A stretch of 28,976 nt of DNA from Planctomycetales bacterium. GTDB lineage: Bacteria; Planctomycetota; Planctomycetia; Pirellulales; Thermoguttaceae. Of this stretch, positions 23,691-28,976 are shown piece by piece. How positions within the stretch are numbered: the first letter of the stretch is position 1; each line of letters starts with the position of its first letter. A program made the position numbers and the translations under genes. The notes below the pieces were generated by a model. It was given only the letters and a program-made list of their open reading frames with translations, was not told the DNA's origin and did no database searches. The stretch lies in the NCBI GenBank assembly GCA_007119795.1, contig SKOZ01000025.1:1-28976 (forward strand), given 5' to 3'.

Positions 23691-24578
23691 TTACTGGTCT
23701 TTGAGCAGCCGCGTCAGGGAGTCGCGGAGCTCGTCGCCGTGCTGCCCGTCGGCCAAGGCGAAATCGAGGAAGGCCTCGAAGTAACTCTGGAAGTTGCCGA
23801 TGTCGAAGCGCCGTTCGTCCGAGGACAGGCGGATGCCGAGCACCTTATAGCCGTCGCGGATGAGCATGCGAATGGCATCGGTAAGCTGAATTTCTCCCCC
23901 CTTCCCCGGCGGCGTCTTTTCCAGGTAGTCGAAGATCGCCGGACTCATCACGTACCGTGCCGCCACCGCCAGATTGCTGGGGGCCTCGTGCACGGAGGGC
24001 TTCTCCACGATATCGGCCAGGTCGAAGACCTCACCCCCTTCGCCCCGCGGCTGGGCAATCCCGTAGTGGACGACGTCCTCGGGGGGGACCTCCTCGAAAG
24101 CGATCACCGCCCCCGCGGTGGAGGCTTCGAAGCGGTCGATCATCAGCCGCACCACCCGCGACTGGGCGTTGCGCCCCAGGATCGAGTCGCCCAGGGCGAC
24201 CACAAACGGCTGCCGGTCGACCACCGGCTTGGCGCAGAGCACGGCATGGCCCAAGCCGAGCTGCCGCCGCTGCCGGGTGTAGAGGTACTGGAGGTCCTCG
24301 CGCTCGAAGGCCAGCTCGCCGAGGAGGTCCTCCTTGCCCGTCTCGCGGAGCTGCGCGATCAACTCGGCGTCGATGTCGAAGTGATTCTCGATGGCCGTCT
24401 TGCCGGGGCCGGTGACGAAGAGGAGGCGGCGGACGCCGCAGCGGGCCAGTTCCTCGACGACGTACTGCACCACCGGCTTGCGGCCGATCGGCAGCATCTC
24501 CTTCGGCTGGCTCTTCGTCAGCGGCAGGAGCCGCGTTCCCCGCCCCGCTACCGGCACCACGGCGAGATCGATCGACAT
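23691..24578 (-). CDS. galU: GalU-like UTP-sugar-1-phosphate uridylyltransferase
   Basis: A 295-residue nucleotidyltransferase. The N-terminal UTP site reads AGRGTRLLPLTKSQPKEMLP (11-30), with Arg where GalU normally has Leu (AGLGTR). TRQRRQLGLGHAVLCAKP (101-118), ALGDSI, DIVEKP (189-194) and GEIQLTDAIRML are family landmarks. The C-terminal substrate motif is RFDIGNFQSYFEAF (257-270), where canonical GalU has D-x-G-N-K-x-G-Y; the conserved Lys is Phe and the Gly is Ser. It probably makes a UDP-sugar from a sugar-1-phosphate, but specificity may differ from glucose. ATG 24578 has AAGGAAGG at a good distance. It is the first gene of the operon with the glucuronokinase-like kinase. Confidence 0.85.
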   Translation of the reverse strand: MSIDLAVVPVAGRGTRLLPLTKSQPKEMLPIGRKPVVQYVVEELARCGVRRLLFVTGPGKTAIENHFDIDAELIAQLRETGKEDLLGELAFEREDLQYLYTRQRRQLGLGHAVLCAKPVVDRQPFVVALGDSILGRNAQSRVVRLMIDRFEASTAGAVIAFEEVPPEDVVHYGIAQPRGEGGEVFDLADIVEKPSVHEAPSNLAVAARYVMSPAIFDYLEKTPPGKGGEIQLTDAIRMLIRDGYKVLGIRLSSDERRFDIGNFQSYFEAFLDFALADGQHGDELRDSLTRLLKDQ

Positions 24579-25120
24579 TTGCGCCTTCCTTCGCTCCATG
24601 CGCTGCTCCCGCCCCGCGGCGGGCACTCCCCAAACCTACCACATTCCGGACCTTGGGGCACAGTAGGGGGGATGGAAAGCCGCGGTGCTGCCTAGGGCAT
24701 AACGCGATTAGCGGAGCTTATATTAAGTATTAAGCAGCATGGGTATTCCAAATAGTAATGCCGATGGTACAATTGTCACAGTGGAGGTGGGGTTGTCGAT
24801 CCACATGGACACGGTTGGTGGAATCGCAGGTCGGCGCCCTGCGCCCTCTGCACGCTTCCGGCGTGCCGGTTAGCACTTGGGAGTTGCGCGGGTTGTTATT
24901 GCCGACTGAAGACGAGTGGTCTCCCGCTACCCCTCGTATTGGCCCCTTGCGGCGGGCACCGCGCGGGCGCGTGGCCGTGGCGAGGTGGTTTTTTCGTCGA
25001 GTTTCCGTGCGCGGCCGGAACGGCCCCTTGGGGTCGGCGCCCGACCGGCGTTCCCTGCGGGCCGCCGGACGATGGGCCCGCGCCGCGTTCGATTCCCGTG
25101 CCCGCTCCTGGAGTTGACCG
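24579..25120. other. 542-bp gap between divergent galU-like gene and gdhA
   Basis: No supported gene. About 24690-24790 is the most A+T-rich stretch of the window. Open frames on both strands (24758-25117 plus, 24730-25185 minus) show no family features and drift into Arg/Pro/Ala-rich shadow sequence. It should hold both divergent promoters. Confidence 0.5.
24752..24779 (-). promoter_or_regulatory. Candidate promoter of the galU-like operon
   Basis: Reading the minus strand, GTGACA (24774-24779, five of six) then 16 bases then TACTAT (24752-24757, four of six). It would start transcription near 24745, about 167 bases before the gene. Confidence 0.3.
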
Positions 25121-26500
25121 ATGTCCCAGACCCTCTCTCCGCTGCAAGGCACCCCGTCCCTTTCGAATCTCGTCCGCGAGTTCATGGACCAAGTGGTCTC
25201 GAAGAACTACGGCGAACTGGAGTTCCACCAGGCGGTCTGGGAGGTGGTGCAGTCGGTGATGCCGGTTGTCGAAGCCAACCCCGCCTACCGCAAGGCGAGG
25301 ATCCTCGAGCGCATGGTGGAACCGGAGCGGGTTATCCAGTTCCGGGTCACCTGGACCGACGACCAAGGCGAAGTCCACGTCAACCGCGGCTACCGCGTGG
25401 AGATGAACAGCGCCATCGGGCCCTACAAGGGCGGCCTTCGGTTTCATCCCACCGTGACCCTCGGGGTGCTCAAGTTCCTGGCCTTCGAGCAGGTCTTCAA
25501 GAACAGCCTCACCACGCTGATGATGGGCGGCGGCAAGGGGGGCTCGGACTTCGATCCCAAGGGGAAGAGCGACGGCGAAGTGATGCGGTTCTGCCAGGCC
25601 TTCATGAGCGAGCTCTGGCGCCACATCGGCCCCGACACCGACGTGCCCGCCGGCGACATCGGCGTCGGCGGCCGCGAGATCGGCTTCCTGTTCGGGCAGT
25701 ACAAGAAGTTGGCCAATCGTTTCTGCGGGGTGTTGACGGGAAAGGGTCTGGAATACGGTGGTTCGCTGATCCGCCCCGAGGCCACCGGTTACGGCGCGGT
25801 CTATTTCGCCGAAGAGATGCTCGCCACCCGCGGTGAGGGATTCGCGGGCAAGACGGCTGCCGTCTCCGGATCGGGCAACGTCGCCCAATACACCTGCGAG
25901 AAGCTCCTCCAGCTCGGTGCCAAGCCGATCACCCTCTCCGATTCGGGAGGGACCATTGTCGATCGAGCAGGCATCGACGAGGAAAAGCTCGCCTGGGTCA
26001 TGGAGCTGAAGAACCGCCGCCGGGGGCGGATCGCCGAATACGCCGAGCGGTTCCAGGGAGCCGAGTTTCTCGCCGGCAAGCGGCCCTGGGACGTGCCCTG
26101 CGATCTCGCCTTCCCCAGCGCCACGCAAAACGAAATCGACGCCCGCGACGCCCGCAATCTGGTCGCCAACGGCTGCAGCTGCGTGAGCGAAGGGGCCAAC
26201 ATGCCCACCTCCCCCGAGGGCGTGGACGTATTCCTGGAGGAAAAAATCCTCTTCGGACCCGGCAAGGCGGCCAACGCCGGGGGGGTGGCCGTCTCCGGAT
26301 TGGAAATGAGCCAGAACGCCGCCTGGCTGCACCGCACCCGCGAGGAGGTCGATGGCCAGCTCCGCAAGATCATGCGCTCGATCCACGAGAACTGCGTGAA
26401 GTACGGCCGCGAGGGCGATTTCATCGATTACGTGAGGGGCGCCAATATCGCCGGTTTCGTGAAGGTCGCCGACGCCATGCTGGCTCAGGGGATCTCCTGA
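25121..26500 (+). CDS. gdhA: Glutamate dehydrogenase (probably NADP-specific)
   Basis: A 459-residue hexameric-type enzyme that makes glutamate from 2-oxoglutarate and ammonia. Substrate-binding blocks are PYKGGLRFHP (101-110) and GGGKGGSDFDPKGKS (136-150), with the catalytic Asp in VPAGDIGVGGREIGFLFGQYK (Asp179). The dinucleotide fold begins at VSGSGNVAQYTCEKL (248-262). SEGANMPTSPEGVD and KAANAGGVAVSGLEMSQN lie in the C-terminal half. The sequence style matches the small-subunit (about 450-residue) bacterial class that usually uses NADPH. ATG 25121 has GGAG 8 bases upstream. It is a single gene, convergent with ndk. Confidence 0.97.
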   Translation: MSQTLSPLQGTPSLSNLVREFMDQVVSKNYGELEFHQAVWEVVQSVMPVVEANPAYRKARILERMVEPERVIQFRVTWTDDQGEVHVNRGYRVEMNSAIGPYKGGLRFHPTVTLGVLKFLAFEQVFKNSLTTLMMGGGKGGSDFDPKGKSDGEVMRFCQAFMSELWRHIGPDTDVPAGDIGVGGREIGFLFGQYKKLANRFCGVLTGKGLEYGGSLIRPEATGYGAVYFAEEMLATRGEGFAGKTAAVSGSGNVAQYTCEKLLQLGAKPITLSDSGGTIVDRAGIDEEKLAWVMELKNRRRGRIAEYAERFQGAEFLAGKRPWDVPCDLAFPSATQNEIDARDARNLVANGCSCVSEGANMPTSPEGVDVFLEEKILFGPGKAANAGGVAVSGLEMSQNAAWLHRTREEVDGQLRKIMRSIHENCVKYGREGDFIDYVRGANIAGFVKVADAMLAQGIS

Positions 26501-26606
26501 TCGCCGCCGGTGCCGCAGTCGTAGCCACCTCTTTGCAGTGCCCCCAAGGGGGGGGTTCCGGGGGATGCCCGGCGGCAGCGAAACGGCGCCTCCCCGCGCC
26601 GCGCGC

Positions 26607-27068
26607 TTATTGCTCGCCCGCCGCTCGCAAGTAGGGATGGATCGCGGGCTCGTAGGAGTGGATTTCTGCGGCGTCGAAGAAGATCTCGATCTCGCGGCGC
26701 GCCGCTTCGGGGCCGTCCGAGGCATGGACCAGATTCATTTGCCGGCTACAACTGAAATCGCCGCGGATCGTGCCCGGGGCGGCCTCCAGTCCGTTCGTGG
26801 CTCCGACCATCTCCCGAACGACGCCGATCGCCTCCGGCCCCTCGATGATCGCGGCCACCAGCGGTGCGCTCGTCACGAACTCTTCGAGCCCGGGGTACCA
26901 ACCCTTCTTGACGTGCTCGGCATAGTGCCGCCGCGCCAAGTCCTGCGTCACCTTCATCAGCTTCATCGCCACCAGGTTCAGCCCCTTATCCTCGAAGCGG
27001 GCCAGAATCCGGCCCACGAGCCGCCGCTGCACAGCGTCGGGCTTCAGCAGCACAAGCGTCCGCTCCAT
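26607..27068 (-). CDS. ndk: Nucleoside diphosphate kinase
   Basis: A 153-residue cytosolic enzyme that passes the gamma-phosphate of ATP to other nucleoside diphosphates through a phosphohistidine. It starts ERTLVLLKPDAVQR, has the catalytic His115 in NLVHASDGPEAA (the usual NxxHGSD has Ala in place of Gly) and the pre-catalytic TIRGDFS. It ends in EIHSYEPAIHPYLR, slightly longer than the typical 140-150 residues. A strong GAGGAGG Shine-Dalgarno precedes ATG 27068. Confidence 0.97.
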   Translation of the reverse strand: MERTLVLLKPDAVQRRLVGRILARFEDKGLNLVAMKLMKVTQDLARRHYAEHVKKGWYPGLEEFVTSAPLVAAIIEGPEAIGVVREMVGATNGLEAAPGTIRGDFSCSRQMNLVHASDGPEAARREIEIFFDAAEIHSYEPAIHPYLRAAGEQ

Positions 27069-27323
27069 GATTCCTCCTCGTTAAGGCCGTACGCCGCAAG
27101 TCTTTCGACGACACACCACCATACCCCACTCTTTTCCCGGTTCAAGCAGCAACCCACGGCAATCCAGCGACCTTCTGAATGGGATTGAACCGGGGTTCCG
27201 CCGATGATGCCGCGCGGGCGGTCCCCGGGGGACGAACCGCTTCGCGGCAGGGAGGCAGCTCCGCCTGGCAAAGGTCGCTTCCCGCCCGCCCGGACGGGGC
27301 CGGGGGGGCGGCGTGGCGCGCCG

Positions 27324-28253
27324 TTAGCGCCGGATCATGATCGAGAAGTCGGGGCGGTCGCGGTAGACGTACGTGAGATAGTTCACCCGGGCCCGCTCGC
27401 GCGCCTGCTCGAAGGGGAGATCGGTCTCGAGAAGCCCCAGGTCGTAGAGGTAGCGGTCGATGTGGCCGGGAAGAAGCACGTGGTGGGAATAGGGAATCTT
27501 CACCGCCAGGACGCGATTGACGTGGTCGACGATGTTCGTGGTGCAGTTGTTCGTGAGGGTGTGGTACCACTCGGGTTGGTCGGCAAGGCGGTTGAGACGG
27601 TGCATGACGTCGACGAACACCTCGCGGGCCTGCTCGCGGCTGAGCCGCAGGCGGTGGACGTACACGTCGTTGAGGCGCTGGATCGTGCGGAGCTGAATCA
27701 CGTCGCGCTCATCGGCGATGACGTAATGGATTTCGAACTGATTGAGCATCCCCTTGACCGGGTCGTAGCGGTCGCCCGTCTTCTTGCGGATCTCCACGGA
27801 AACCGCCAAATACTGGCCCCCGTCGAAGCCGAAGCTGAGCATCGTGTGTGCCAGGCTGGGGCTCTCGTTGAAGGGAACCACGATGAAATCGACGCTGCGA
27901 ACGGCGTCCAGCTCCCAGGTCTGATCGTAATGGGCGACCGTGTAGTCCTCGTCCGTAGCGCCGTAGCGGCAGTGGCGGATGTTGCGGACCGTGACCTGGC
28001 TGCCGTGAAACTCCGCGTAGGAGAGGAGTGCCTGGTCGGGCGACCAGTCGCGGTCGTTCGAGGGGCGCAGGCGGCTGAATTCGGGGAGGTGGAGGTTCTT
28101 CAACCCCGGCAAGCCGCCGAGGACCGGCCCCCGGTTACCCGAGGCGCAGCCGGCCGCGCATAAGATCAGCGCCGCGAGCAGGCCAACCTTCGTTATCCTC
28201 CGGACCGGACTCGGGCGGGTATCCGCTGCCTTGCCGGTCCTCTGAACGTCCAT
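27324..28253 (-). CDS. DUF4105 domain lipoprotein
   Basis: A 309-residue protein. The N-terminus is basic, then hydrophobic, and ends in a lipobox (LCAAGCASG), so it should be a lipoprotein. The rest matches the DUF4105 domain: NIRHCRYGATDEDYTVAHYDQTW, SLAHTMLSFGF, the invariant-looking NNCTTNI block and a region ending RPDFSIMIR. The family is widespread in Gram-negative envelopes, and its Cys/His pattern suggests a papain-like hydrolase, but the function is unknown. ATG 28253 follows GAGGAG by 8 bases. It lies between ndk and gap on the same strand, and a terminator isolates it from gap. Confidence 0.85.
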   Translation of the reverse strand: MDVQRTGKAADTRPSPVRRITKVGLLAALILCAAGCASGNRGPVLGGLPGLKNLHLPEFSRLRPSNDRDWSPDQALLSYAEFHGSQVTVRNIRHCRYGATDEDYTVAHYDQTWELDAVRSVDFIVVPFNESPSLAHTMLSFGFDGGQYLAVSVEIRKKTGDRYDPVKGMLNQFEIHYVIADERDVIQLRTIQRLNDVYVHRLRLSREQAREVFVDVMHRLNRLADQPEWYHTLTNNCTTNIVDHVNRVLAVKIPYSHHVLLPGHIDRYLYDLGLLETDLPFEQARERARVNYLTYVYRDRPDFSIMIRR

Positions 28254-28390
28254 GCCGCCTGCTCCTCGCGCCACCCTCGGCCGTCTAGCGTAAGGAGACC
28301 GCCAGCCCGGCAGTCCAACCGGGCCCGGCCGCGCAACCGCCCCCCAGACGGAGTGGCCCTTTCACAAGTTGCCTAGCCCAGCGGTAGATA

Positions 28391-28432
28391 CACAAAACCG
28401 CCCTGCCACGCAAGGCAGATCCTGAAGGGCGG
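28391..28432 (-). terminator. Terminator downstream of gap
   Basis: On the minus strand, CCGCCCT and AGGGCGG (28426-28432 with 28398-28404) enclose a second possible stem CTGCC/GGCAG, followed by TTTTGTG. It lies 44 bases after the gap stop. Confidence 0.65.
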
Positions 28433-28475
28433 AGGTGCGAGGGAGGGATGGAGAAGCGTCTCTCGAACGGGCGGC

Positions 28476-28976
<501 letters not shown>

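Noticed and set aside
24758..25117. 119-codon plus-strand frame upstream of gdhA
   Set aside because: The first 60 residues look somewhat protein-like, but no family, Shine-Dalgarno or conserved motif was found and the rest is Arg-rich shadow sequence.
26540..26553. CCCCC-AA-GGGGG between gdhA and ndk as a terminator
   Set aside because: The loop would be only two bases and no U-tract follows.
24896..26725. 609-codon open frame antisense to gdhA
   Set aside because: Caused by high G+C at third positions; gdhA on the other strand has all family motifs.
28369..28395. tRNA-like stretch near TAGCCCAGCGGTAGATA
   Set aside because: It resembles a D-arm only; no cloverleaf or T-arm GGTTCGA follows.

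Overview
The window is a G+C-rich bacterial chromosome segment that looks like a planctomycete, probably from the Pirellulales side. The evidence is a ScpB core with family-typical wording, a Tat-exported sugar isomerase beside a ThuA-like protein, secreted beta-helix and discoidin-like proteins, GHMP kinase and GalU types, and scattered short operons on both strands. I saw no rRNA, tRNA, CRISPR array, insertion sequence or phage gene. The taxonomic call is an inference from protein style only.

Layout. 1-1879 (minus): a partial secreted galactose-binding-like protein, then a secreted right-handed beta-helix protein. 2137-4292 (plus): a hemX-like cytochrome-assembly-type membrane protein overlapping hemA by ATGA, behind a recognisable sigma70-type promoter. 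4343-10068 (minus): scpB with a very acidic tail, a membrane-anchored hypothetical protein, a Tat-exported sugar isomerase, a ThuA-like protein and aroA. 10377-11178 (plus): a secreted Pro/Glu-repeat protein. 11230-17000: a sugar or signal uptake locus, with an LsrG-like monooxygenase and an internally deleted SDR remnant on the minus strand, a three-gene Rbs-type ABC importer on the plus strand, and an HMGL-family aldolase on the minus strand. 17001-18133: a gene-poor kilobase with one small gene and several hairpins. 18134-19948 (plus): ilvB. 20139-24578 (minus): bioB, a membrane protein, a YjbQ protein, and a two-gene operon of a GalU-like nucleotidyltransferase and a glucuronokinase-like GHMP kinase. 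25121-26500 (plus): gdhA. 26607-28976 (minus): ndk, a DUF4105 lipoprotein and the 3' part of gap.

Most genes are housekeeping: tetrapyrrole, aromatic amino acid, branched-chain amino acid, biotin, glutamate, nucleotide and glycolytic enzymes. The two most interesting units are these. (1) The galU-like plus GHMP-kinase operon: the kinase resembles plant glucuronokinase, and the partner lacks the usual Lys of the GalU D-x-G-x-K site, which suggests a bacterial UDP-glucuronate salvage pair. (2) The LsrG-like/ABC-importer locus, which looks like a partial AI-2-type or sugar-uptake system with a decayed dehydrogenase. A third point of interest is the roughly 78-residue acidic and aromatic tail of ScpB.

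Starts were chosen by Shine-Dalgarno position. GTG and TTG starts are common here (beta-helix protein, aroA, rbsA-like, aldolase, ilvB, and the hypothetical at 5656-6573).
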